NCBI GenBank assembly: GCA_965221455.1
Contig: OZ244890.1
Span: forward strand, 1,426,001-1,490,000
Direction of reading: 5' to 3'
Source: SMWN01 sp965221455
GTDB lineage: Bacteria; Pseudomonadota; Gammaproteobacteria; Eutrophobiales; Eutrophobiaceae
Length of the DNA: 64,000 bases
Of this stretch, positions 1-8,869 are shown piece by piece; positions within the stretch are counted from its first letter, which is position 1, and each line of letters starts with the position of its first letter. The translations under genes and the position numbers were made by a program. Under the pieces are notes generated by a model. It was not told the DNA's origin, ran no database searches, and was given only the letters and a program-made list of their open reading frames with translations.

Positions 1-353
1 TTCCAGGTGAGTTGAAACAGTTTGTTATTCAGAACAGTTAATCCTTCTGCAAAATATTGTTTTGGCACCTCCATTCGTTTCAGCACACGTCCCGTTTCCA
101 GCTCGACTTTTCTCAGGCTGGATTGTCCGTTGAGGCCGGTGCTTTCAAATAATTCTTTGCCGGTAAATAGCAATCCCTGGGTAAATGCATCTGGATCATG
201 AGGGTAGATGTTAACCACATCATAGGTATAGACGGGGATCCCGGTATTTACGTCTTCCGCAAGCCGGTCCTTGCCATTACCGGTGAGCGGTAAAGCCGCG
301 ATACTGATGATGCCTATCACACCTGGTAGTGTAGGGAATGTTCGATTTCTCAT
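1..353 (-). CDS. Glutaminyl-peptide cyclotransferase family protein (partial)
   Basis: Only the N-terminal 117 residues lie in the window; the gene runs off the left edge. The translation begins MRNRTFPTLPGV with a hydrophobic stretch (residues about 6-24) that looks like a signal peptide. It then shows YPHDPDAFTQGL, the signature opening of the plant-type glutamine cyclotransferase beta-propeller family (PF05096). Family members cyclise N-terminal glutamine to pyroglutamate, usually outside the cytoplasm. A segment rich in blade-like motifs (GLLFTGKELFESTG, LRKVELETGRVLK) agrees with a propeller. Family assignment is firm; the physiological substrate is unknown. Confidence 0.85.
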   Translation of the reverse strand, partial: MRNRTFPTLPGVIGIISIAALPLTGNGKDRLAEDVNTGIPVYTYDVVNIYPHDPDAFTQGLLFTGKELFESTGLNGQSSLRKVELETGRVLKRMEVPKQYFAEGLTVLNNKLFQLTW

Positions 354-426
354 GTTTCTGAAAGTTTGCTCGCCCAAGGCCGAACAGTAGCTCGTCCACT
401 ACAATGACCTGTTGGATCGTACGTTT

Positions 427-1017
427 TTACTTTTTGTTAATTGTCATTTTTTGTAGTGTTCTGTCTCGTCTAACAAAGTGATGAAACAAAGCCGCCGAAA
501 TGTGACCCAATATCAGCAGCCAAACAAGCCATGCCCCCAGTATATTTTTATGTACGAAGTCTATCGGTTTTTCAAATTCCTTGAAGGTAATACCAAGTCC
601 ATGATCAACCAAAGACGTGAACAACTGTGTATCCTCAAATTTTGGTATGTCGAACATGAAAAAATATTCAGTGTTCACTCCAGTACCTACATACCCGGTA
701 ATGGGCATGATGATCATGATGGCATAGAGCACATAATGACCTGCACGTGCAGCCAGGTGCTCCAACCTTGTCCCTGGCTCCAAATCCGGCGAACGGTTGA
801 CAATACGCCAGATAATTCGAAGTGCTACAACAACCGCTATGGTCACCCCAATGGAAAGGTGGAGCTGAAGCGCGGTCCAGTTTTCAGGCGTTTTTTCCTC
901 CGTAAACCACTGTCGATAATAGACACTTGCATAAGAGCCCAGCAATAGTGCCGCCGTTAGCCAATGCAGACACTTGGCAACTGAACCATAGTCGTCGTCG
1001 GTGTTTTTAATGCGCAT
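427..1017 (-). CDS. Cytochrome b561 family diheme membrane protein
   Basis: This 196-residue protein has four hydrophobic helices. Conserved histidines sit where bacterial b561 proteins ligate two b hemes: CLHWLTAALLLGS (helix 1), LQLHLSIGVTIAVVV (helix 2), AGHYVLYAIMII (helix 3) and LGHISAALFHHFVRRD (helix 4). Such proteins pass electrons from membrane quinol or superoxide to acceptors at the inner membrane. The ATG at 1017 is preceded by a good ribosome-binding site (AGGAG about 8 nt upstream), which supports this start. It stands alone, with about 280 nt free upstream. Confidence 0.88.
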   Translation of the reverse strand: MRIKNTDDDYGSVAKCLHWLTAALLLGSYASVYYRQWFTEEKTPENWTALQLHLSIGVTIAVVVALRIIWRIVNRSPDLEPGTRLEHLAARAGHYVLYAIMIIMPITGYVGTGVNTEYFFMFDIPKFEDTQLFTSLVDHGLGITFKEFEKPIDFVHKNILGAWLVWLLILGHISAALFHHFVRRDRTLQKMTINKK

Positions 1018-1298
1018 TAAAATACTCCTAAATCGGTGAGCGCCATAACGCGTGCGTCATACCTGTCAGGTTTGTGACTAAACACCGATGAGACAACTCA
1101 ATCTTCTTCTTGTTCACTTAATAAGGTTGCCTGTTTCTATTTCAATGTTGTAAACCTGATTCATAGTCGTATCTATTAATCATGTTAGATCAGCAAAATT
1201 ATTAATGACTGTAAGATTTATCTTCATTGAATAAGAGTCCTGCATAAACACACAATGCCAATTTCAGGTGCGTCGCAGGCACCACCTGGAAATTTTTG

Positions 1299-1790
1299 TC
1301 AGGGGCAGTTGGTGCGCTTCAGGTTGTCTTTGTGTTTGTCGCACCATTCACTTACGACTTTGGCACACGCTAACATGTCGCTTGGCGGAAAATGACGAAC
1401 ATTCTGACCATATCGTATTTGATTAGGGTGGACGGAGGCCCCAGAATGGAGTTTCAATAAAGTACCAACTGTGCCATTTGCAGTATTTTCGATGACCACT
1501 TTACTTCTTATCCCTGAGGCTTTGCGATTAGCCACGTTGGTGGGATAGGGATATTTTTTAAACACACAACTCGCAACCTCGTCAAGGAGGTTACTTAATC
1601 CGTGCCCGAATGACTTTAATTCTTTCTGGCTGTAGCCCGTTTCTTCAAGAAGCACTTTCAAACTTATTTCACAAGATACGCAACTTAAATACAAAATGGT
1701 TCTATTTGCCTCTTTCTTTTCCGGGGAGTTTTTAAAAAGCAGCTCTGCTGACTCAATCAGTCTGTTTGAAAAATCCATACTGTATTCCAT
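1299..1790 (-). CDS. Hypothetical protein, HEPN-like helical pattern
   Basis: A 163-residue soluble, largely helical protein that I do not recognise with certainty. Residues about 31-70 (YLSCVSCEISLKVLLEETGY followed by GHGLSNLLDEV) resemble the pattern of HEPN domains, in which a helix of the type YxxxxxEISLKxLL is followed by a GHxLxxLL helix. No clear RxxxxH nuclease motif is visible, so an RNase role is not supported. AAGGA lies just upstream of the ATG at 1790. No partner gene is adjacent. Confidence 0.6.
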   Translation of the reverse strand: MEYSMDFSNRLIESAELLFKNSPEKKEANRTILYLSCVSCEISLKVLLEETGYSQKELKSFGHGLSNLLDEVASCVFKKYPYPTNVANRKASGIRSKVVIENTANGTVGTLLKLHSGASVHPNQIRYGQNVRHFPPSDMLACAKVVSEWCDKHKDNLKRTNCP

Positions 1791-1951
1791 GATGTTCCTT
1801 ATTGAAGCCTATAACAGTTTATTCTACGGACGCTTTCGTATATTTCTGGCAGTAAATTCTATTTGTCCGGGGGAATTGTATTTAATAAATCACTCTTTGT
1901 CTGCATGCAGCACAATTCAATAAGCGGCCATAAGGTGTTAATTTTTGAAAA

Positions 1952-3154
1952 TTATAAAAAAGGACCTGTAATCTCAAAAGTGATGCCATCTTCAGGTCGG
2001 CCGGTTGTGCCTCGTTGAGAACTGAAATAGAGTCTCGATCCATCCGGGGTAAAAGCGGGGCCTGTGATCTCTGAGTGATCATGATCTACAAGTTGCAGTA
2101 AAGGTTTTGTTTCACCAGTTCTGGTAATGACAATGATCTGTAAATCTCCGCCATCTTCGGCGACGAGTAATTCCCCCGAGGCATTCGAGGTAATGTTATC
2201 AACCCCGGTCAATACAGGAGAGATGTGCAGTGCCGCGTTATAGATAATACTGAGGTAATTATTCTTGATGTCATGGGCGTGGATGCGATCATCACCTTTC
2301 GTGGTGAAGAAGATATTGCCTTGATGAAACCAGATCCCTTCGCCACCATTAAAATGGGTACTTTGTTTGACCTGTTTGCGAGTTGGCTTATCTTTTGCCT
2401 GAGGATCCGGGATTAAATGCCAGCGAAGTTTTCCTTCATGTCCGTTGATGACTTCAGCGACTTCAAGGATCCCATCATCCAGATCAGGGTAACCAGTAGC
2501 ATCAATTGAGTTTGACGTATAACGATATAAACATCCCCTGGGTTTATCTTCAGTGAGATAAAGTTGCATGGTGTTGGTATCGACAGCAACAGCCTCGTGC
2601 GTGAAGCTGCCCAAAGCCGGGCGTGGAACGGGATCCTTCTTACCGTAAGGATCACACTCCCATACCTGTCCTCTTTTAATCTCTTCGCAGGATAACCAGG
2701 TTCCCCACGGAGTATGTCCGCCGGCACAATTACGACTGGTATTACTGAGTATGGGGTATGCATTGACAAGTTTGCCGTTTTTATTGAAGCACAGCGAACC
2801 CACGCCACCTGCACCTTTATCAAGCTCACTATTGGAGACATAGATCCAGCCACCGTCATCCGTGGCAAACGTATGACCGCCATCGGGAGCGGGATGCCAG
2901 TCATGGCCGAAATAATTTTGTCCTGAACGGGCGACGATGCGCGAGGAAAATCCTCTTGGTAAACGCACGCCATTCTCATCAGCCGGTGATAAATCACTGA
3001 TAACGTTCAATGATTGCTGTGCAGGGTGGAATGTTTCTGAGTATACAGATTTGGGAAATAACAGACTATTGCTGACAAACGTACCTAGCCCCATGAAACC
3101 ATATTGCAACAGTCTCCGACGCTTACAACTGAACGTTTGTCGCTTACTTGTCAT
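1952..3154 (-). CDS. PhoX-like (DUF839) secreted protein
   Basis: A 400-residue protein whose N-terminus carries a twin-arginine-like signal (CKRRRLLQYGFMGLGTFVSN). The body matches the PhoX/DUF839 beta-propeller family: FATDDGGWIYVSNSE, GHTPWGTWLSCEE and TEDKPRGCLYRYTS are typical segments. Characterised PhoX proteins are calcium/iron alkaline phosphatases exported folded by Tat, but many relatives have unknown activity. The start lies 10 nt downstream of the hemB stop on the same strand, so co-transcription with hemB is likely. Family confident; phosphatase activity inferred only. Confidence 0.82.
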   Translation of the reverse strand: MTSKRQTFSCKRRRLLQYGFMGLGTFVSNSLLFPKSVYSETFHPAQQSLNVISDLSPADENGVRLPRGFSSRIVARSGQNYFGHDWHPAPDGGHTFATDDGGWIYVSNSELDKGAGGVGSLCFNKNGKLVNAYPILSNTSRNCAGGHTPWGTWLSCEEIKRGQVWECDPYGKKDPVPRPALGSFTHEAVAVDTNTMQLYLTEDKPRGCLYRYTSNSIDATGYPDLDDGILEVAEVINGHEGKLRWHLIPDPQAKDKPTRKQVKQSTHFNGGEGIWFHQGNIFFTTKGDDRIHAHDIKNNYLSIIYNAALHISPVLTGVDNITSNASGELLVAEDGGDLQIIVITRTGETKPLLQLVDHDHSEITGPAFTPDGSRLYFSSQRGTTGRPEDGITFEITGPFL

Positions 3155-3164
3155 GCCAATGGCA

Positions 3165-4175
3165 TTATTTTCTTAACCATTCAGCAGCTTGTTTCGCGTA
3201 GTAGCTCAGTATTGCATCCGCCCCCGCACGTTTGCAGGCGACTAATGTTTCCATCACGGTGGTACGTTCATCGAGCCAGGCATTCATGGAAGCCGTCTTG
3301 AGCATCGCATATTCCCCGCTGACTTGATAAACAAAAGTGGGGCACCGGAAGCTGTTTTTGACGCGACTAACGATATCGAGACAGGGCAAGCCCGGTTTTA
3401 CCATGATGATATCTGCACCCTCAGCTACATCGAGCGCAACCTCGCGTAATGCTTCATCGCTGTTTGCAGGATCCATCTGATAGGTTTGTTTATCACTGTT
3501 ACCGAGATGCGTTGATGAGCCGACGGCATCCCTGAAAGGTCCGTAAAAAGCGGAAGCATACTTTGCAGAGTAAGCAAGAATACGTGTGTTCGTGTGTCCT
3601 GATGTTTCCAGTTTTTTACGAATCGCCGCGACCCGTCCATCCATCATGTCGGAGGGCGCGACAATATCCGCACCGGCATCTGCATGTGACAGCGCCTGTT
3701 TCGTCAAGGCCTCGATCGTTGCATCATTGATGACGTAATTTTGATCATCGATCAAGCCGTCCTGTCCATGCGTGGTAAAAGGATCCAATGCAACATCGGT
3801 GATCACGCCAAGTTCGGGAATGTTGTCTTTCAGTGCTTTAACGGCTTTTTGCACCAGGCCATCGGGGTTCCAGGCTTCTGCTGCATCTATAGATTTTTTC
3901 CCGGCGGCGATGGCGGGGAATAGCGCAATCGCCGGGATCTCCAATTTTGCCAACTGTTCCGCTTCTTTTAATAATTCATCAACGCTGATACGTTCAATTC
4001 CCGGCATGGATCCAACCGGTTCACGTGCAGCTTTTCCCTCGATGATGAATATGGGGTAGATCAGGTCATCAACACACAAGTGATTTTCCCGCATCAACCG
4101 GCGCGTAGCTTCATCACGACGCATGCGACGCAGTCGAGTTGCTGGATAAGCTGAAGTATTTTTATATCCTGCCAT
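3165..4175 (-). CDS. hemB: Delta-aminolevulinic acid dehydratase (porphobilinogen synthase)
   Basis: HemB condenses two 5-aminolevulinate molecules to porphobilinogen in heme biosynthesis. The Schiff-base lysines are visible in ILAYSAKYASAFYGP and GADIIMVKPGLPC. The region that holds three zinc-binding cysteines in E. coli reads DVALDPFTTHGQDGL here. It lacks those cysteines and matches the magnesium-dependent, Pseudomonas-type enzyme. I chose the ATG at 4175 (MAGYKNTSAYPATRLRRM, 336 aa), which fits family length; an upstream in-frame ATG at 4220 would add 15 atypical residues. The PhoX-like gene follows after 10 nt. Confidence 0.95.
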   Translation of the reverse strand: MAGYKNTSAYPATRLRRMRRDEATRRLMRENHLCVDDLIYPIFIIEGKAAREPVGSMPGIERISVDELLKEAEQLAKLEIPAIALFPAIAAGKKSIDAAEAWNPDGLVQKAVKALKDNIPELGVITDVALDPFTTHGQDGLIDDQNYVINDATIEALTKQALSHADAGADIVAPSDMMDGRVAAIRKKLETSGHTNTRILAYSAKYASAFYGPFRDAVGSSTHLGNSDKQTYQMDPANSDEALREVALDVAEGADIIMVKPGLPCLDIVSRVKNSFRCPTFVYQVSGEYAMLKTASMNAWLDERTTVMETLVACKRAGADAILSYYAKQAAEWLRK

Positions 4176-4417
4176 GATTTTTCTTACTGATTCGCCTATT
4201 TTATCGTCCCTGTAAAACATTTTTCCAACTGACTTGTCTGGACTGCACTTGTCCGGATTGTTGACGGTCTGATCTTATCCTATTGCTTGCTATGTATGTA
4301 GTGTGTCTGGATGACCTGTGAACCTGCACAATGATGCAATGGTCAACGTATCGCCAAAGTTTACGCCCGGGGCATGTCTGCGGTTTAAGTTTTTTTACAA
4401 TTTCGTTAGGATGAGCT

Positions 4418-5257
4418 GTGGAACAACTATTACAAAATAATGAAGCACTGTTTCGTCTGGGTGCGTTTGCAGTGGTTTTGTTACTGATGTTTCTGTGGCA
4501 AGCATCCAACCCGAGAAGAATTCCTTCCCTGGGCTGGAACAGGCGCCTGAGTAACCTGGCTTTGGTGGGTCTTGATGTGGTTCTGGCGCGTTACCTGGTG
4601 CCTATCAGTACCGCGACCGTGGCCGAAATCGCGTTGTCACGTGGTTGGGGTTTATTTAATATTGTCGATGCAGGGTATTGGTCGGCTTTTATCTTGTCCA
4701 TATTACTTATGGATTTGGTGGTTTACGGCCAGCATGTCATCTCCCATCGTATCCCTGTACTCTGGCGCATCCACAGGGTGCATCATACCGATCTGGATTT
4801 GGATGTCACAACAGCGTTACGCTTTCATCCCTTCGAGATTATCCTGTCGACGTTCCTGAAATTTTTCTTTATCGCCTTGTTCGGCGCGCCGGTTGCCGCT
4901 GTCATCGTATTTGAGATTATTTTGAATATATCGTCCATGTTTAATCATGGCAATGTACGGATCCCGTTCAGCATTGATCGCTGGCTACGTTGGGTTATCG
5001 TGACCCCTGATATGCATCGTGTGCATCATTCGGTGGATAAAATAGAAACGGATAGTAATTATGGGTTTAATATCCCGTGGTGGGATTACATCTTTCGTAC
5101 TTATAGACCACAGCCGTTGGCCGGACATACAAAAATGAAAATAGGCCTGAATGAATTTCAGGGCGATAAAGTGGTATTCTTGCATTACTTACTGGTGCAG
5201 CCGTTTGTTTGTGTAGACAGGCTTTCCAGTACAGTGGCAATCCCGGAAGAGAATTAA
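4418..5257 (+). CDS. Fatty acid hydroxylase/sterol desaturase family membrane protein
   Basis: A 279-residue membrane protein with several hydrophobic helices. It carries the histidine clusters of the di-iron fatty acid hydroxylase superfamily (PF04116): HVISHR, then HRVHHTD, FNHGNVR and MHRVHHSVD. The iron-bound oxygenase would hydroxylate or desaturate a lipid; the substrate cannot be read from sequence. Translation probably starts at GTG 4418, preceded by AGGATGAG. The next gene begins 35 nt after its stop. Confidence 0.87.
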   Translation: MEQLLQNNEALFRLGAFAVVLLLMFLWQASNPRRIPSLGWNRRLSNLALVGLDVVLARYLVPISTATVAEIALSRGWGLFNIVDAGYWSAFILSILLMDLVVYGQHVISHRIPVLWRIHRVHHTDLDLDVTTALRFHPFEIILSTFLKFFFIALFGAPVAAVIVFEIILNISSMFNHGNVRIPFSIDRWLRWVIVTPDMHRVHHSVDKIETDSNYGFNIPWWDYIFRTYRPQPLAGHTKMKIGLNEFQGDKVVFLHYLLVQPFVCVDRLSSTVAIPEEN

Positions 5258-5292
5258 TTAAGGTTAAAGACTATAAAAATGAGATTCGCGTT

Positions 5293-6408
5293 ATGAGTGT
5301 AAAATCAGCAGTGTTGGAACGATATTCCGAAGGTGCCGATGAGCGACAGGAAAGTTTGTGTTGCCCGGTCGATTATGATGCCTCCTTGTTAAAGTTATTA
5401 CCTCAGGAAATTATAGACAAGGATTATGGTTGCGGAGACCCGTCACGTTATGTTCAGGAAGGTGACATTGTTCTGGATCTGGGTAGCGGTAGTGGCAAAA
5501 TTTGCTATATGGCTGCACAGCTTGTCGGTGATACTGGCAAAGTCATCGGCGTTGATATGAACGATGATATGTTGAGCCTGGCACGTAAATACCAGGCTGA
5601 GATGGCAAACAAGTTGGGTGGTGATCGTGTTGAGTTTCGCAAAGGACATATACAGGATCTGGCATTGGATCTGGCGGCGATGGATGCGTGGCTGGCGGAA
5701 AATCCGGTGACGGATGTTGCTGGCGCCCATCAATTGGAAGTTTGGCAAACAACCAGGCGTGGCGAGAAACCTTTAATCGCGGATAATTCGGTTGATCTGA
5801 TTATTTCAAACTGCGTCTTGAATCTGGTCGGTGACCGACAGAAACAACAACTGGTAGATGAGATTTTTCGTGTACTAAAACCGGGCGGCCGTATCGCCAT
5901 TTCAGATATCGTCAGTGATGAACCGATCCCCGAACATTTGAAAGCTGATGATGATTTATGGAGCGGTTGTGTTTCAGGTGCTTTTGGAGAAGAAGAAATA
6001 TTAAATGCTTTTCATGATGTCGGTTTTCTCTCGGTGGGTCTGGATAAATGGGATGCACAACCCTGGCGGGTCATTGAAGGTATAGAATTCAGATCAGTCA
6101 CGGTCACGGCGACTAAAGGTAGTGGTGATGAATGTCTGGATAAAGGTCATGCCGTCATCTATAAAGGTCCGTTCAAAACGGTTTATGATGACGAAGGACA
6201 TGAATATCATCGTGGTGCGAGAATGGCAGTGTGTGAACGGACATTTCGTTACTTGACTGAAGGCCCGCAGCAGGCTGATTTTATCGGTATTCCGCCCGCA
6301 AGAGAACAAAAAACGGTGACATGGTGTGCACCGCCGGGAACCAGGCGGCCGACAAGTGCAAGTAAAGGCGGGATACATAAACAGAGCGGCGCGACAGGCT
6401 GCTGCTAA
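5293..6408 (+). CDS. SAM-dependent methyltransferase, arsenite methyltransferase (ArsM)-like
   Basis: Residues about 55-80 hold the Rossmann SAM-binding motif (IVLDLGSGSGKICYMAAQ). Cysteines sit in the contexts DYGCGDPS, ISNCVLNL and WSGCVSGAFGEEE, the three-cysteine pattern of arsenite methyltransferases that bind As(III) and methylate it. A C-terminal extension ending in TGCC follows, with YHRGARMAVCERTFRYL, as in longer bacterial ArsM-like proteins. The ATG at 5293 (MSVKSAVLERYSEG) is chosen because upstream codons overlap the previous gene and look non-conserved. No arsR, arsS or arsenic operon is adjacent, so the arsenic role is inferred from the cysteines. Confidence 0.82.
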   Translation: MSVKSAVLERYSEGADERQESLCCPVDYDASLLKLLPQEIIDKDYGCGDPSRYVQEGDIVLDLGSGSGKICYMAAQLVGDTGKVIGVDMNDDMLSLARKYQAEMANKLGGDRVEFRKGHIQDLALDLAAMDAWLAENPVTDVAGAHQLEVWQTTRRGEKPLIADNSVDLIISNCVLNLVGDRQKQQLVDEIFRVLKPGGRIAISDIVSDEPIPEHLKADDDLWSGCVSGAFGEEEILNAFHDVGFLSVGLDKWDAQPWRVIEGIEFRSVTVTATKGSGDECLDKGHAVIYKGPFKTVYDDEGHEYHRGARMAVCERTFRYLTEGPQQADFIGIPPAREQKTVTWCAPPGTRRPTSASKGGIHKQSGATGCC

Positions 6409-6429
6409 TTACGAAACGAGACGATAAAC

Positions 6430-7284
6430 ATGACCGCGAAAATTATGGATGGTAAAGAAATCTCGCAGGCGGTGCGTGACGAGTGGCGCTTGCGAGCGGA
6501 TAAATTGAAAGAGAATGGTGTTGTGCCCGGTTTAGCGGTCATTATTGTCGGCGATAATCCGGCATCTCGTGTTTATGTACGCAACAAGATTAAGGCATGT
6601 CACACAGTGGGTCTCCATTCAGAATCTATAGAACTGCCGGAAGACATTGCAGAAGCATCGCTCCTGCAAAAAATAGAAGAACTGAATCAGAATAACAAGA
6701 TCCACGGTATCCTTGTCCAATTGCCTTTACCCGCACATATTGATGAAAAGAAAGTGTTAATCGCCATTCATCCCGAGAAAGATGTTGATGGTTTTCACTA
6801 TTACAATCTTGGTGCATTGCTCACGGGCAACATGACATTCCCGTCCTGTACGCCTTATGGCGTGATGTGTATGTTGGAGCATATGGATATACCGTTGGAG
6901 GGTAAAGAGGCCGTCGTGGTCGGGAGAAGTAATATCGTCGGTAAACCGATGGCGATCATGCTGCTTGAGAAAAATGCCACAGTCACAATTTGTACCTCAA
7001 GAACCCGGGATCTGAAAAGCCATACTTTGAGTGCTGATATCCTGGTGGTGGCGACCGGCCGCCCGGAAATGGTCACGGGCGACATGGTCAAGGAGGGCGC
7101 TACCGTGATTGATGTCGGTATCAACCGTACTGAGGATGGTCGTCTTGTCGGTGATGTCGAATTCGAAAGTGCCAGTGCCAGGGCGGGATACATCACACCG
7201 GTGCCTGGCGGTGTTGGTCCAATGACAATCGCCATGCTCGTTGCCAACACGATATTGTCTGCGGAAAAATCGGCGGGTTCGTAG
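6430..7284 (+). CDS. folD: Bifunctional methylenetetrahydrofolate dehydrogenase/cyclohydrolase
   Basis: FolD interconverts 5,10-methylene-, 5,10-methenyl- and 10-formyl-tetrahydrofolate in cytosolic one-carbon metabolism. The 284-residue length is standard. Signatures include YVRNKIKACHTVGL with the catalytic lysine region, GILVQLPLPAHID, KDVDGFHYYNLG, the Rossmann segment VVVGRSNIVGKPMAIML and the C-terminal TPVPGGVGPMTIAMLV. It begins 21 nt after the methyltransferase stop and converges with the heme A synthase gene downstream. Confidence 0.97.
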   Translation: MTAKIMDGKEISQAVRDEWRLRADKLKENGVVPGLAVIIVGDNPASRVYVRNKIKACHTVGLHSESIELPEDIAEASLLQKIEELNQNNKIHGILVQLPLPAHIDEKKVLIAIHPEKDVDGFHYYNLGALLTGNMTFPSCTPYGVMCMLEHMDIPLEGKEAVVVGRSNIVGKPMAIMLLEKNATVTICTSRTRDLKSHTLSADILVVATGRPEMVTGDMVKEGATVIDVGINRTEDGRLVGDVEFESASARAGYITPVPGGVGPMTIAMLVANTILSAEKSAGS

Positions 7285-7314
7285 TACTCTCCCGGAGATC
7301 TGAATTCCACAGGC

Positions 7315-8376
7315 CTAAGTTCTAAATTCATGTCTGACCCAGAGTACTGTGGTCAGTAATACCAGTGCACCGGCCTGGTGAGATGCCGCCAGTGCTACCG
7401 GTACAACAGAGATCAATGTTGAGATACCGAGTGTTACTTGTAATAAAACCGCCGCCAATAGACAGTGCAGTGCCGTACGGGTGCGTCCGGGGAGATCCAG
7501 TTTCAGGGTTTTCAACCAGAAACCAAGCACAGAGAAAAAAATTACGGTCGCGAACAGACGATGTGTGAATTGTATGGTCACGACATTCTCAAAGAAATTC
7601 TTGATCCAGGGATCGAAGGCGAATAAATCTTTCGGTATGAAGGCACCGCCCATCAAGGGAAAAGTATTGTAGATCAAACCGGCATCAGTCCCGGCCACAA
7701 AACCGCCCGACATAATCGCCATCATCAGTAATAAGATCAGCGTTGAAAGAAAGTGCTTATAGGCATGTATTGATGTCGGCTTGAAGTCATGCGCTTTCGG
7801 GAAGCATAAGTCCAGCACCGTCCAGAGTATCCAGCCGTACAGAAGAAAGGCGAGAGTCAAATGTGCAGTTAAACGATATTGACTAACGTCCGGTTGATCG
7901 GATAAACCGCTTTGCACCATAAACCAACCGAGAAATCCCTGTAGCCCACCGAGGACGAACATGATGATTAACGTCGGTATCAGTTGTCTGTCCAGCTTTT
8001 TCTTCAGCAAAAAAAACATAAACGGTACCAGGAAGACGATACCGATCATTCGGCCCCAGGCGCGGTGTATGAATTCCAGCCAGAAGATAGATTTGAAGCC
8101 CGTTAGATCCATATCAGGATTTTTAATCCTGAATTCCGGGTATTGTTGATACTTCTCAAAGGTCTCCCGCCAGGCCGACTCAGTCGTCGGCGGCAGCAAA
8201 CCCGTCAGGGGTTTCCATTCAACCATTGATAAGCCGGAATTTGTGAGTCGCGTGACACCGCCGATGATGACCATCACAAAGATCATGAGGGCGCAGACAA
8301 ACAGCCAAAGTGCCACAGCACGTGAGCTGATGTCAGTGTGATTGTCGCCCGAAATATCGGTGTCTTTTGCGGTCAT
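7315..8376 (-). CDS. Heme A synthase, COX15/CtaA family
   Basis: This membrane enzyme converts heme O to heme A for aa3-type cytochrome oxidases. The 353-residue product has about eight transmembrane helices and conserved heme-ligand histidines in EFIHRAWGRMIG, RLTAHLTLAFLL, IQFTHRLFATVI and LAASHQAGALVLL. GGVTRLTNSGLSMVEWKP near the N-terminus is the family signature. I place the start at ATG 8376 (MTAKDTDISG); the in-frame extension upstream is arginine-rich and not family-like. It implies the organism makes heme A, hence an aerobic terminal oxidase elsewhere. Confidence 0.93.
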   Translation of the reverse strand: MTAKDTDISGDNHTDISSRAVALWLFVCALMIFVMVIIGGVTRLTNSGLSMVEWKPLTGLLPPTTESAWRETFEKYQQYPEFRIKNPDMDLTGFKSIFWLEFIHRAWGRMIGIVFLVPFMFFLLKKKLDRQLIPTLIIMFVLGGLQGFLGWFMVQSGLSDQPDVSQYRLTAHLTLAFLLYGWILWTVLDLCFPKAHDFKPTSIHAYKHFLSTLILLLMMAIMSGGFVAGTDAGLIYNTFPLMGGAFIPKDLFAFDPWIKNFFENVVTIQFTHRLFATVIFFSVLGFWLKTLKLDLPGRTRTALHCLLAAVLLQVTLGISTLISVVPVALAASHQAGALVLLTTVLWVRHEFRT

Positions 8377-8733
8377 TATTGAGTTAAATCGAGATGACAA
8401 ATTAGTCGCGCAGGTATCTTTCTTCGTTCTGGTTGGAGAGCGAGAGTATACCGGCAACCGCCCTTGAGAACCCACCCGAAATAAGCAAAAATTGTGCCTA
8501 TATTCTGAGACGCAGTATTGGCAAGCCTATGCGACATACCTCTGAAAATCGTTGTCAAAATCAGTGTCATTTTGATTTTTAAAATGCTATAAATTGAGCC
8601 TGAAAATATGCTCCCAAGAGCCAGGGAAAAAAGCTTTTTATCGGGTATTTTCAGCCTAATTTTCCTATAGATAACAAGCGCTTCGGAGCTGATTTTAAGT
8701 ATTTAAATTTAAGTTGTTGCTTTGTTTTTAAAA

Positions 8734-8749
8734 CCACTATATATTGTAT
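8734..8749 (+). promoter_or_regulatory. NrdR box 1 upstream of nrdJa
   Basis: The sequence CCACTATATATTGTAT matches the NrdR-box consensus (acaCwAtATaTwGtgt) at all capital core positions. NrdR is the ATP/dATP-sensing repressor of bacterial ribonucleotide reductase genes. Confidence 0.85.
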
Positions 8750-8766
8750 CTCATCTGGAAAGCAGA

Positions 8767-8782
8767 CCACTATATCTTGTAT
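8767..8782 (+). promoter_or_regulatory. NrdR box 2 upstream of nrdJa
   Basis: The sequence CCACTATATCTTGTAT is a second near-consensus NrdR box. It begins 33 bp after box 1, about three helical turns, the usual spacing that puts both boxes on one face of the DNA. It ends 87 nt before the nrdJa ATG and probably overlaps the promoter. Confidence 0.85.
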
Positions 8783-8869
8783 ATTTTGCTGTGACGAAAA
8801 ATAAAAAATTAGAGCAAAAATAGTGTCAATAATCGGTTATTTGAGAGATTCATAGAGGAAGCATTTTTG

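Larger units (their letters stand above)
8377..8869. other. Intergenic region upstream of nrdJa
   Basis: About 490 nt separate the divergently oriented heme A synthase and nrdJa genes. I see no coding sequence and no recognisable cobalamin riboswitch. The AT-rich half nearer nrdJa contains the two NrdR-type boxes listed separately. A GAGGA motif lies about 9 nt before the nrdJa ATG. Confidence 0.6.

Noticed and set aside
478..948. Long plus-strand frame across the cytochrome b561 gene
   Set aside because: It is antisense to a clear b561 gene and has no family resemblance.
3165..4175. HemB missing its zinc cysteines as a defect
   Set aside because: The DPFTTHGQDG form is the normal magnesium-type enzyme known from Pseudomonas.
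8377..8869. Cobalamin riboswitch before nrdJa
   Set aside because: No B12-box-like sequence or long structured leader is visible; the NrdR boxes explain regulation better.
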